A stretch of DNA of 64,000 nucleotides, from positions 1,364,001-1,428,000 of the forward strand of contig CAVPQI010000001.1 of NCBI GenBank assembly GCA_963707515.1. The letters run 5' to 3'. The position numbers and the translations under genes are program-made. Below, piece after piece: positions 35,405 to 43,100 of this stretch; the first letter of the stretch is position 1; each line of letters starts with the position of its first letter. This DNA comes from Sva-07 sp963707515 (lineage in GTDB: Bacteria > Actinomycetota > Acidimicrobiia > Acidimicrobiales > Ilumatobacteraceae). Under the pieces are notes generated by a model. That model searched no databases, had not been told where the DNA came from, and saw nothing but the letters and a program-made list of their open reading frames with translations.

Positions 35405-36469
35405 ATGGCGATCGCGCTCGAGCGTCGAGCCGCCCGACGGCCCGAACTGATCGGCCTCGGCGCGCTCTTGTTCGCCGGGGCCGTGCTGGCCGCCGTCGGA
35501 ACCCGGTGGCTGACCGGTCCACTCGCCGTCGTCGCCCTCTCGCTCGTCCTGGCGAGCATCATCGGGCTGATCGTCGTCGCCATCATGGGCACCCCCGAGG
35601 CGCGCCGCCGGCTGGCGCCGTACGGGCTGCTCAAGCCGGGCATGCTCTGGCTGGCGCTGTTCTACCTGGCGCCGTTGCTGACCCTGTTGCGGCTGTCGCT
35701 GTCGACGCTGCCCAGCCGGTTCGCCGTGGAGGCCGAATTCGACTGGAACTTCGGCAACTACACCGATGCCTTCACCGATTTCGGGCCGCAGTTCCAGCGA
35801 GCCTTCCTCTACGCCGGCATCGCCACGGTGCTGACGATCCTCATCGGGTTCCCGCTGGCCTACGTGATCGCCTTCCGCGGCGGGCGTTTCCGCAACCTCC
35901 TGCTCGGCCTCGTCGTCATCCCGTTCTTCACCTCCTACCTGATCCGCACGATCGCCTGGCGCGCCCTGCTGTCCGACGACGGCTGGGTGCTGCGCACGGT
36001 CGACTCGCTGCACCTCGGCGGTGTGCTCGAGACGTTGCAGGTGATGGAGAACGGCAGGTTCATCAACACACCGGCGGCGGTCGTGTTCGGTCTGACGTAC
36101 AACTTCCTCCCGTTCATGATCCTGCCGATCTACGTCAGCTTGGAGAAGATCGACGTCCGTCTCGTCGACGCCGCCAAGGACCTCTATTCCACGTCGGCGT
36201 CGGCGTTCCGCAGGATCGTGCTCCCGCTGTCGCTCCCCGGTGTGTTCGCCGGAACGCTGCTCACCTTCATCCCCGCGGCGGGTGATTTCGTCAACGCCGC
36301 GTACCTCGGCGGACCGAACACGACGATGATCGGCAATTCGATCCAGGACCAGTTCCTCGTCCAGAACAACGTGCCGCTGGCGTCGGCGATGTCGTTCGTG
36401 CTGATGGCGATCATCACCGTGTTCGTCATCGTCTACAGCCGCTTCTTCGACAGCCAGGATCTGGCATGA
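35405..36469 (+). CDS. potB: Polyamine ABC transporter permease, PotB-type
   Basis: A 354-residue permease. Two extra N-terminal membrane segments (about residues 15-65) precede the standard six-helix core. The cytoplasmic EAA loop, which contacts the ATPase, is DAAKDLYSTSASAFRRIVLPLSLPG. The FTSYLIRTIAWRALL segment is typical of PotB. It starts 14 bases after potD. Its stop lies in a perfect 14-bp tandem duplication that also creates the potC start. Confidence 0.92.
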   Translation: MAIALERRAARRPELIGLGALLFAGAVLAAVGTRWLTGPLAVVALSLVLASIIGLIVVAIMGTPEARRRLAPYGLLKPGMLWLALFYLAPLLTLLRLSLSTLPSRFAVEAEFDWNFGNYTDAFTDFGPQFQRAFLYAGIATVLTILIGFPLAYVIAFRGGRFRNLLLGLVVIPFFTSYLIRTIAWRALLSDDGWVLRTVDSLHLGGVLETLQVMENGRFINTPAAVVFGLTYNFLPFMILPIYVSLEKIDVRLVDAAKDLYSTSASAFRRIVLPLSLPGVFAGTLLTFIPAAGDFVNAAYLGGPNTTMIGNSIQDQFLVQNNVPLASAMSFVLMAIITVFVIVYSRFFDSQDLA

Positions 36470-36484
36470 GGGATCTGGCATGAG
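36457..36484 (+). repeat. Perfect 14-bp tandem duplication across the potB/potC junction
   Basis: GGATCTGGCATGAG occurs at 36457-36470 and 36471-36484. Each copy contains ATGA. The first supplies the potB stop (TGA 36467-36469) and the second the potC start (ATG 36480). Collapsing the duplication would give the common four-base ATGA overlap. Confidence 0.95.
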
Positions 36485-37283
36485 TACCCCGGGCAGCCGG
36501 ACGGCGCGGTGGGCGCTCAACATCTACGCCGGGCTGGCGCTCGTCTACCTGTTCGTTCCCATCATCTGGATCGTCGCCTTCTCGTTCAACGATCCGAGCG
36601 GTCGCTACAACTTCACCTGGCGCGAGTTCACGCTCGACAACTGGGCCGATCCGTTCTCCAATCGCGAGTTGACCGATGCGTTCGTGGAGAGCGTGAAGAT
36701 CGCCGCCATCTCCACGCTGATCGCCACCGTGCTCGGCTCGCTGATCGCCATCGCCCTCGCCCGCTACCAGTTCCGCGGCAGCGGCGGGCTCAACTTCTTC
36801 CTCGTCCTGCCGTTGACCACGCCGGAGATCGTCCTCGGATCGTCGCTGGCCACGCTGTTCCTCGACTGGAAGTACGCCAGCGGCTTCACGACCGTCGTCA
36901 TCGCCCACGTCATGTTCCAGGTCAGCTTCGTCGCCCTGACCGTGCGGGCCCGCGTCCGCGGCTTCGACTGGACGCTGGAGCAGGCCGCCCAGGACCTCGG
37001 CGCGTCGCCGCTGCGCACGTTCTGGAAGATCACCTTGCCGCTGATCCTGCCCGGCATCTTGGCCGCCGCCCTGTTGTCGTTCGCCCTGTCGCTCGACGAC
37101 TTCATCATCACGCTGTTCAACGCCGGGTCGCTGATGACGTTCCCGCTGTACATCAACGGCAGCTTCCGGGTGCAGTTCCCACCCGAGGTCAACGTGCTGG
37201 CCAGCGCCGTCTTGTTCATCAGCGTCGCCCTGATGGTCGCCGGCACGGTGCTCGGCACTCGCCGCAAGCGGTCACACGGCTGA
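36480..37283 (+). CDS. potC: Polyamine ABC transporter permease, PotC-type
   Basis: A 267-residue permease with six membrane helices, beginning MSTPGSRTARW. The EAA loop reads EQAAQDLGASPLRTFWKITL and is followed by LPGILAAALLSFALSLDDFI, the PotC/YdcV signature with SLDD. It pairs with PotB to form the membrane pore of the polyamine importer. The start codon falls in the second copy of a 14-bp duplication, eleven bases after potB ends, without a Shine-Dalgarno sequence. Confidence 0.94.
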   Translation: MSTPGSRTARWALNIYAGLALVYLFVPIIWIVAFSFNDPSGRYNFTWREFTLDNWADPFSNRELTDAFVESVKIAAISTLIATVLGSLIAIALARYQFRGSGGLNFFLVLPLTTPEIVLGSSLATLFLDWKYASGFTTVVIAHVMFQVSFVALTVRARVRGFDWTLEQAAQDLGASPLRTFWKITLPLILPGILAAALLSFALSLDDFIITLFNAGSLMTFPLYINGSFRVQFPPEVNVLASAVLFISVALMVAGTVLGTRRKRSHG

Positions 37284-37284
37284 C

Positions 37285-37677
37285 ATGGCCACCCTTCGCC
37301 ACGTCTTCGTCTACGGCACGTTGCGGCGCGGCGACGTCCGCTGGCACGTCCTCGAGCCGTTCGTCGTCGGCGGTGCGACCGACACGGTGGCCGGCGTGAT
37401 CTTCGACACCGGGTTCGACTATCCCGGCGCACAGTTCGGCCCCACGGCGGGTCGCGAGGGGACGATCCACGGCGAGACCTTCGAACTGCGCGCCGATCGC
37501 CTCGACGACGCGTTGGCGGTGCTCGACGACGTCGAAGGCGTGGCCGACGGCGACTACGCCCGCGTCGAGGTGACCACCTCGCGCGGCTACCGCGCCTGGG
37601 CCTACGCCTACGGCGCGGTCGACGACCTGCCGCCGATCGAGTCCGGCGACTGGCTCAGCCATCGCCCGCTGATGTAA
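37285..37677 (+). CDS. Gamma-glutamylcyclotransferase-like (AIG2/GGCT fold) protein
   Basis: A 130-residue protein with the GGCT signature FVYGTLRRGDVRW at the N-terminus. An acidic VLDDVEGVADGDYAR segment, corresponding to the catalytic Glu region, and the terminal RAWAYAYG strand are also seen. Members release 5-oxoproline from gamma-glutamyl amines or peptides. It follows potC by one base, so it is probably in the polyamine operon; action on gamma-glutamyl-polyamines is an attractive but unproven idea. Confidence 0.85.
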   Translation: MATLRHVFVYGTLRRGDVRWHVLEPFVVGGATDTVAGVIFDTGFDYPGAQFGPTAGREGTIHGETFELRADRLDDALAVLDDVEGVADGDYARVEVTTSRGYRAWAYAYGAVDDLPPIESGDWLSHRPLM

Positions 37678-37715
37678 CGCTCCGGCGGGCACTGGCACCG
37701 GCGTCCTCCGGTGTG

Positions 37716-37729
37716 CGAACATGTGTTCG
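37716..37729 (+). promoter_or_regulatory. LexA (SOS) box upstream of dinB
   Basis: CGAACATGTGTTCG is an exact CGAAC-N4-GTTCG palindrome, the LexA site of actinobacteria and Bacillus. It ends one base before the preferred dinB ATG at 37730, so bound LexA would cover the transcription start. Confidence 0.88.
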
Positions 37730-38938
37730 ATGGGCAGTCGGATTCGGGTCGGTGAAGCGGCGACCATCCTCCATGCCGACCTCGACTCGTTCTACGCCTC
37801 GGTCGAGCAACGTGACGACCCCACGCTGCGCGGCAAGCCGATCAGCGTCGGCGGCGGCATCGTCCTCGCCGCCAGCTACGAGGCCAAGCGCTTCGGTGTG
37901 CGCACCCCGATGAGCGGCAGCGAAGCACGCCGCCTGTGCCCGGGCCTGATCGACGTGCCGCCCCGCTTCTCCGCCTACAGCGAGGCGAGCAAGGCGGTGT
38001 TCGCCATCTTCGACGACACCACACCGCTCGTCGAGCCGATGTCGATCGACGAGGCCTTCCTCGACGTCGCCGGCCTGCGGCGGATCGCCGGCACCCCCGA
38101 ACGGATCGCCGCCCGCCTGCGGAGCCGGGTCGCCGATGAGGTCGGGCTGCCGATCACGGTCGGCATCGCCCGCACGAAGTTCCTCGCCAAGGTCGCCAGC
38201 GGCGTCGCCAAGCCCGACGGCCTGCTCGTCGTCGAACCGCACGGCGAGCTCGCCTTCCTCCACCCGTTGGCCGTCGAACGCCTGTGGGGCGTCGGCCCGA
38301 AGACGGCGGAGAAGCTCCACTCCCGGGGCATCCACACCGTTGCCGACATCGCCGAGATGAGCGACGAGGCGATCGTCGGCATCGTCGGTCGGGCGGCGGG
38401 GCACCATCTCCACGCCCTCGCCCACAACCGTGATCCCCGCCCCGTCGAGACCGGCCGCCGTCGACGTTCGATCGGCTCGCAACAGGCGCTCGGCCGGCGG
38501 CCACGCAGTCGCCAGGAGATCGACGTGGCACTGTGGCGCATCGTCGATCGGGTGTGCCGGCGGATGCGCAACGCTGCCCGCCTCGGCCGCACGGTCACAC
38601 TGCGCCTGCGCTTCCGCGACTTCACGCGGGTCACACGGTCGTACACGCTGCCGGCGCTGACCGCCTCCACGGCGGTCGTCCACGACACCGCAGCAGCGCT
38701 GCTCGACACCGCCTGGCCGACCATCGAGGAGCGCGGCTTGACCTTGATCGGCGTGTCGGTCGGCAACCTCACCGACGACGGCGCCGTGCAGCTGTCGCTG
38801 CCGTTCGAGCGCCACGCCTCGGTCATGCTCGACGAGGCGATGGACGCCGTCCGCGACCGCTTCGGCTCGTCGGCGCTGCAGCGCGCCTCGACGCTGCGCG
38901 GCGAGGCGGGCTGGGAGCTGCCGATGCTGCCCGACTGA
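37730..38938 (+). CDS. dinB: DNA polymerase IV (Y-family translesion polymerase)
   Basis: Y-family polymerase of 402 residues. Catalytic carboxylates are in HADLDSFYASVEQR and SIDEAFLDV; the steric-gate and fingers region is ASYEAKRFGVR; a helix-hairpin-helix follows (LWGVGPKTAEKL), then the little-finger domain. The C-terminus lacks a clear beta-clamp motif; QLSLPF (about residue 355) is the closest. ATG 37730 is preferred to ATG 37721, which lies inside the LexA box. Expression should be DNA-damage-inducible. Confidence 0.95.
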   Translation: MGSRIRVGEAATILHADLDSFYASVEQRDDPTLRGKPISVGGGIVLAASYEAKRFGVRTPMSGSEARRLCPGLIDVPPRFSAYSEASKAVFAIFDDTTPLVEPMSIDEAFLDVAGLRRIAGTPERIAARLRSRVADEVGLPITVGIARTKFLAKVASGVAKPDGLLVVEPHGELAFLHPLAVERLWGVGPKTAEKLHSRGIHTVADIAEMSDEAIVGIVGRAAGHHLHALAHNRDPRPVETGRRRRSIGSQQALGRRPRSRQEIDVALWRIVDRVCRRMRNAARLGRTVTLRLRFRDFTRVTRSYTLPALTASTAVVHDTAAALLDTAWPTIEERGLTLIGVSVGNLTDDGAVQLSLPFERHASVMLDEAMDAVRDRFGSSALQRASTLRGEAGWELPMLPD

Positions 38939-38960
38939 GGGTGCGGCGGCGAGCGTGTTC

Positions 38961-38966
38961 TACCCT
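38961..38966 (+). promoter_or_regulatory. Predicted -10 box of a leaderless LLM oxidoreductase transcript
   Basis: TACCCT lies seven bases before the ATG at 38974, the spacing expected when transcription begins at the start codon. No Shine-Dalgarno sequence is present. Confidence 0.45.
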
Positions 38967-38973
38967 CCGAACC

Positions 38974-39867
38974 ATGAGCGCACGCGAACGTCTGCACGGC
39001 CCGTCCAACCTCGGCGTCTGGTTCCACACCGAAGCGGTCAGCGCCGGCGAGGCCGCCGAGACTGCCGGGCGCATCGAGTCGCTCGGATTCTCCACGTTCT
39101 GGCTGCCCGAGACCGTCGGGCGCGATCCGTTCGCCCACATCGCCTTCCTCGCCACGCAGACGTCGACGCTGCAGTTCGCCACCGGGATCGCCAACATCTT
39201 CCATCGTCACCCGGGTCCGATGATGCAGGTCGCCAACACGCTCGCCGAGCAGACCGGCGGCCGATTCGTGCTCGGCCTCGGCGTCAGCCACGGCCCGATG
39301 GTCGCCGGTCTGCGCGGCCTCGACTACTCCAAGCCGCTGACGACGATGCGCGGCTACCTGGCGGCGATGGACGCCTCACCGTACGGGGCCGTCAAGCCCG
39401 ACGAGCCGCCGCTGCGCCTCCTCGCCGCCCTCGGGCCGAAGATGCTCGAACTGTCGGCGACCGCCGCCGACGGCGCCCACCCGTACTTCACGACCCCCGA
39501 GCACACCGCCACGGCCCGCGAGGCGCTCGGGCCGGACAAGCTGTTGTGCGTCGAGCAGAAGGTCGTGCTCTCGACCGACGCCACCGCCGCCCGCGAGGCA
39601 GCGAAGCAGGCGATCGGGATCTACGCGGGCCTGCCGAACTACCGCAACAACTGGATCCGCATCGGCTTCAGCGACGACGAGATCGAACAGCGCGCCGACC
39701 GCTTCGTCGACCACATCGTCCCGTGGGGCGACGAGGAGGCGATCCGCGCCGCGGTGCAACGCCACTACGACGCCGGCGCCGACCACGTGTGCGTGCAGCC
39801 GCTGTCGACGACCAATCCCCGCCTCCCCGACTGGAACGCGCTCGAGGCGTTGTCACCCAACGCCTGA
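38974..39867 (+). CDS. LLM-class F420-dependent oxidoreductase
   Basis: A 297-residue luciferase-like monooxygenase-fold protein. The barrel shows GRIESLGFSTFWLPE, QFATGIANIFHRHP and the GGRFVLGLGVSHGP motif typical of the actinobacterial F420-binding MSMEG_4141-like group. It transfers hydride between coenzyme F420 and an unknown organic substrate in the cytoplasm. A C-terminal HVCVQPLSTT strand completes the barrel. The last 15 bases overlap the convergent dimethylformamidase-like gene. Confidence 0.9.
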   Translation: MSARERLHGPSNLGVWFHTEAVSAGEAAETAGRIESLGFSTFWLPETVGRDPFAHIAFLATQTSTLQFATGIANIFHRHPGPMMQVANTLAEQTGGRFVLGLGVSHGPMVAGLRGLDYSKPLTTMRGYLAAMDASPYGAVKPDEPPLRLLAALGPKMLELSATAADGAHPYFTTPEHTATAREALGPDKLLCVEQKVVLSTDATAAREAAKQAIGIYAGLPNYRNNWIRIGFSDDEIEQRADRFVDHIVPWGDEEAIRAAVQRHYDAGADHVCVQPLSTTNPRLPDWNALEALSPNA

Positions 39868-41394
39868 CCGCGACAGGCGGTCGAGGATGTTGGCGGTGAT
39901 CTGCTCCACCTGTGGGTCGTGGCCGGCGAGTCCCCACACCCAGTCGGTCGATCCGGAGGTGACGACCGTGCCGCCGCCGGAGGACACGTACGCACCGAGC
40001 ATCGCCTGACCGTGGGCGATGCGCTCGACCGCCGCCGGGTCGCGGCTGTCGTACACGCGCGAGGCGATGAACTCGACCTCCGACGGCTCGTTCGGCGCGG
40101 GCGGCCGCGACGCCGTGGTGCGGGTGAAGTGGGCGGCCGGCGCCGAGCCGAAGATCTCGAACGACGCCGGCGTGCCGTCCAGGCCGGTGGGGTACGGGAG
40201 ACCGTCGCGGACGACGTAGTCGCACCCGTCGCACTCGTACCCGACGACGCGCGACGCGCTGCCGAGCACGTCGCCGTAGTCGAGGCCCGTGCCGTCGAAC
40301 ATCCAGTGGTCGGTGCGGTACATCGTGTAGCCGCCGGCCCCGTTGGTGGCCCGCTTGCCGATGCGGTGGTAGCCGCCGTGGACGAAGCTGACGCCGGTCA
40401 TGTGGTTCTCGGGCCGGTCGAGCAGGTGGTCTGACCAGATCGTCGTCAGCTCGGCGAGGCGCTCGGTGTCGAACACCGGGTCACGCTTGAACACGCCCTT
40501 GTAGCCGACCATCGTCGCCGCCGGTCCGCCACCGGCGGGCACGTCCTCCAGGCGCACCTGCCAGAACGCGGTGTTGCCGGACCAGAAGGCGGCGTTGCCG
40601 CCGCGGGCGATGAACCCCTCGACCGTGTCGCGCATCGCGCCCGACCAGTACTCGTCGTGTCCGACCGAGAGGTAGAGCCGCACCGGCGACGACGGTCCGA
40701 GCAGTTCGGGATGGTCGGCAAGGTCGGCGTTGGTGACGACGTCGATGGCGTAGCCGGCGCGTTCGGCCCACTGCACGAACGGCAGCTCCCAGTTCGGCCA
40801 GCCCGCCGACCCGGCGTACGACGAGAGGTGGTGGAGGCGCAGGTAGCCGACGTGTGCCGTCTGGCGCCGATCGAAGTCGACGAGGTTGGTCACCCGCTGG
40901 CCGTGACCGGGCGGCTTGGTGAGATAGCCCGCCGCCATCGGACGCTGCAGCGACACCTGCGTGCCGCCCGTGTAGAGGTTGCGCCCGCCGTAGTCGTTGT
41001 AGGCGTGCCACGTGTTCGTGCCGAGCGCCAGCAGGATCGATGCCTGACCGCTGCCGGGCGTCGGGCGGACGACGAAGAAGGCGTGGTTGACCCGTCGCTT
41101 GCCGTCGAGCTCGATCTCGAGACGCACCTCGTAGTAGCCGGACCGCCAGCCTTCGTCGATGCGCACGTCGCCGGCGACCGGCCAGCCGCAGCCGAGCTGC
41201 GCGGCATCGTGCGGGGTGGAGTGGTCGCCGGACGGCAGGTCACGCTCGACGTGGACGACCTCGCGCTCGCTGCCGATGCGCGCCACCTCGACGTGCACCG
41301 GGCGACCATGTGCTGACGACAGATGGAGGGCGACGACGTCGCCGGCGACCACCGATTGCGGCCAGCAGTAGCCGTGGACCGTCTCGAACGCCAT
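39853..41394 (-). CDS. N,N-dimethylformamidase beta-subunit-like protein
   Basis: A 513-residue protein whose C-terminal region matches the large-subunit domain of dimethylformamidase: NTWHAYNDYGGRNLYTG, RLYLSVGHDEYWSGAMRD and FIARGGNAAFWSGNTAFWQVR, then TDHWMFDGTGL. The first 130 residues are an Ig-like beta region. In characterised dimethylformamidase this subunit carries a mononuclear iron site with two Tyr and one Glu; candidate Tyr/Glu residues are in the HDEYW stretch. No small-subunit gene is next to it, so amide hydrolysis is only inferred. ATG 41394 was chosen because upstream in-frame sequence covers the GNAT gene on the other strand. Confidence 0.8.
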   Translation of the reverse strand: MAFETVHGYCWPQSVVAGDVVALHLSSAHGRPVHVEVARIGSEREVVHVERDLPSGDHSTPHDAAQLGCGWPVAGDVRIDEGWRSGYYEVRLEIELDGKRRVNHAFFVVRPTPGSGQASILLALGTNTWHAYNDYGGRNLYTGGTQVSLQRPMAAGYLTKPPGHGQRVTNLVDFDRRQTAHVGYLRLHHLSSYAGSAGWPNWELPFVQWAERAGYAIDVVTNADLADHPELLGPSSPVRLYLSVGHDEYWSGAMRDTVEGFIARGGNAAFWSGNTAFWQVRLEDVPAGGGPAATMVGYKGVFKRDPVFDTERLAELTTIWSDHLLDRPENHMTGVSFVHGGYHRIGKRATNGAGGYTMYRTDHWMFDGTGLDYGDVLGSASRVVGYECDGCDYVVRDGLPYPTGLDGTPASFEIFGSAPAAHFTRTTASRPPAPNEPSEVEFIASRVYDSRDPAAVERIAHGQAMLGAYVSSGGGTVVTSGSTDWVWGLAGHDPQVEQITANILDRLSRSGVG

Positions 41395-41509
41395 CCACCG
41401 GACACTAGGTGAGCGGTGGGGCGCGCCATCGAGTGGTGCGAACTCGCCGTCACGCAGTGCTGACGACGACGAAACACCGCCGTCACGAGCGTCGACCAGA
41501 CTCTGACCC

Positions 41510-41887
41510 ATGGACACGGCCGACATGCACATCATCGCCGTCGACCATCCGAGTCTGTACGGCAAGTTCGACACGTTCATCGCCGAGCTGCGCTCGGAAG
41601 GCCACTGCGCCGGCCGTGGCGCCTCGATGAGCAGGACCCCCTCGCCGGCGCTGATCGATCAGCTGACGGCGCTGCGCACGTTGCGTCTCGGGGTGATGGT
41701 CGGCAGTCGCCTGATCGCCTGCGCCGCCGTCGACAACGACGGTGGCGTCGCCCTGGCGGTGGTGCACGACTACCGCCGCCGCGGCATCGCCAACGTGTTG
41801 ATGCCCGTGGTGACCGAACGAGCAGCGGCGATCGGATATCCGCCGCTGCACCGATTCACGGCGATGAGCGCCAGATTGGCCGGGTGA
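41510..41887 (+). CDS. Small GNAT-fold acetyltransferase
   Basis: A 125-residue protein starting MDTADMHIIAVDHPS. The acetyl-CoA-binding motif A is visible as VALAVVHDYRRRGIANVLM (about residues 82-100), with the Arg/Gly pyrophosphate loop. N-terminal motifs are short and the final strand is reduced, so it is at the minimum size for GNAT. The substrate is unknown. It stands alone between a convergent and a co-oriented gene. Confidence 0.7.
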   Translation: MDTADMHIIAVDHPSLYGKFDTFIAELRSEGHCAGRGASMSRTPSPALIDQLTALRTLRLGVMVGSRLIACAAVDNDGGVALAVVHDYRRRGIANVLMPVVTERAAAIGYPPLHRFTAMSARLAG

Positions 41888-41994
41888 TCGACACGACCGA
41901 GCGCTTCTCGTGATGTTCCGATCGTGGCCCGCCGACCCCCCTCCGGCGGGCCACGGTCGCGTCCACGCACAGGTCCCCCCACCGCTATGACGGT

Positions 41995-42020
41995 GCAATA
42001 GTTGTGTAAGCAACTATTGC
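41995..42020 (+). promoter_or_regulatory. Palindromic operator overlapping the yceI promoter
   Basis: GCAATAGTTG (41995-42004) and CAACTATTGC (42011-42020) form a perfect 10-bp inverted repeat around TGTAAG. This A+T-rich site stands out from its surroundings. It covers the likely -35 element (TTGTGT at 42002). Symmetry, size and TAGTTG half-sites resemble MarR-family operators (inference). No MarR gene is in the window. Confidence 0.75.
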
Positions 42021-42023
42021 TGG

Positions 42024-42029
42024 TATCAT
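42024..42029 (+). promoter_or_regulatory. -10 box of yceI (leaderless transcript)
   Basis: TATCAT, preceded by TGG, lies seven bases upstream of ATG 42037 and 16 bases downstream of TTGTGT. The apparent earlier start ATG at 42028 falls inside this box, so the gene most likely starts at 42037 with no 5' leader. Confidence 0.6.
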
Positions 42030-42036
42030 GATTCTC

Positions 42037-42585
42037 ATGAGCAGCACCACACTTCCCCTCGCCGCCGGCACCTGGAACGCCGACGTCGCCCACTCCACGG
42101 TCGGCTTCGTCGCCCGCCATCTCGGCCTCTCCAAGGTTCGCGGCAGCTTCCACACGTTCACCGCGTCCGTTGACGTCGGCGACGACCTCGCCACCACGAC
42201 GGTCCGCGCCGAGATCGACCTCTCCAGCGTGTCCACCGGCAACGCCGACCGCGATGCCCACCTCACCTCGAGCGACTTCTTCAATGCCGAGACGAACCCG
42301 AAGATGACGTTCGTCTCGACGTCGATCAGCGGCGAGGGCGAGAACTACACGCTCGTGGGCGACCTCACGCTCAACGGCGTGACCAAGCCGGTCGAGCTCG
42401 ACGTCGAGTTCTTCGGCACCGAGATCGCCCCGACGGACCAGTCACTGCACGCCGGGTTCAACGCCACGGGCGCGCTGTCGCGCAAGGAGTTCGGCATCGA
42501 GTGGAACGTCGCCCTCGGCGGCGGCAATGTCCTCGTGTCGGACAAGATCAACCTGGATCTCGACATCCAGCTGATCGCTCCCTGA
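42037..42585 (+). CDS. YceI-family lipid-binding protein
   Basis: A 182-residue YceI lipocalin-like protein: GTWNADVAHSTVGFVARHLG at the start, DLSSVSTGNADRDAHLTSSD, then GDLTLNGVTKPVELDVEFFG. YceI proteins bind polyisoprenoids or other amphiphiles and often respond to stress or acid. No signal peptide is present, so the protein is probably cytoplasmic. It is preceded by a strong palindromic operator. It ends eight bases from a convergent gene. Confidence 0.92.
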   Translation: MSSTTLPLAAGTWNADVAHSTVGFVARHLGLSKVRGSFHTFTASVDVGDDLATTTVRAEIDLSSVSTGNADRDAHLTSSDFFNAETNPKMTFVSTSISGEGENYTLVGDLTLNGVTKPVELDVEFFGTEIAPTDQSLHAGFNATGALSRKEFGIEWNVALGGGNVLVSDKINLDLDIQLIAP

Positions 42586-42593
42586 GCAGCTCG

Positions 42594-43100
42594 TCAGAGG
42601 ACGATCGAACCGTACATCTCGCCGAGCGGATCAGAGATCAGCTCGAGCCGCTCACCATCGGGACCGCGGAAGTACATCGACGTGCCCGAGTCGAAGTGCA
42701 GCTCGACGCCCGCCGCCTGCAGCGCATCGCGGGCACGTTCCCAGTTCGCCGGTTCCATCGAGATGGCGAGGTGGTGATGACCCCCGAGGACCTCGGCGTA
42801 CTCCCCGACGCCGAGGTCCGGGAAGTCGAAGAACGCAAGCGCATTGCCGCCGCCGATGTCGAAGAAGAAGTGCGTCGAACCGGCGTAGTCGCGGTTCTCG
42901 AAGAGCTCGGTCAGCGGGAACCCGAGCAGGTCTTGGTAGAAGCGGATCGTCCGCTCGACGTCGGACGAGATCAACGCCTCGTGGTGGACACCACGCGCCG
43001 TCGACGGCGGCCGCTGGTCGCGTGGCACGAGGTGATCGGCGCGCAGTCGATCCCATTCGGCGGTGCGGTTCGGCCGGTGGGTGCCGGAATCGACGGTCAT
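42594..43100 (-). CDS. VOC-fold glyoxalase/dioxygenase-like protein
   Basis: A 168-residue single VOC domain. Metal-ligand type positions are visible in GVHHEALISSDVERTIRFYQ, GGHHHLAISME and YFRGPDGERLELI. Such proteins include glyoxalases, ring-cleavage dioxygenases and resistance proteins; no specific substrate can be assigned. Its ATG overlaps the stop of the upstream YczE-like gene (ATGA), so they are coupled. Confidence 0.85.
   Translation of the reverse strand: MTVDSGTHRPNRTAEWDRLRADHLVPRDQRPPSTARGVHHEALISSDVERTIRFYQDLLGFPLTELFENRDYAGSTHFFFDIGGGNALAFFDFPDLGVGEYAEVLGGHHHLAISMEPANWERARDALQAAGVELHFDSGTSMYFRGPDGERLELISDPLGEMYGSIVL

Noticed and set aside
37721..37723. ATG 37721 as the dinB start
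   Set aside because: It lies inside the LexA site; the next ATG at 37730 is better placed.
42028..42030. ATG 42028 as the yceI start
   Set aside because: It lies within the TATCAT -10 box; ATG 42037 has leaderless spacing and gives the normal YceI N-terminus.
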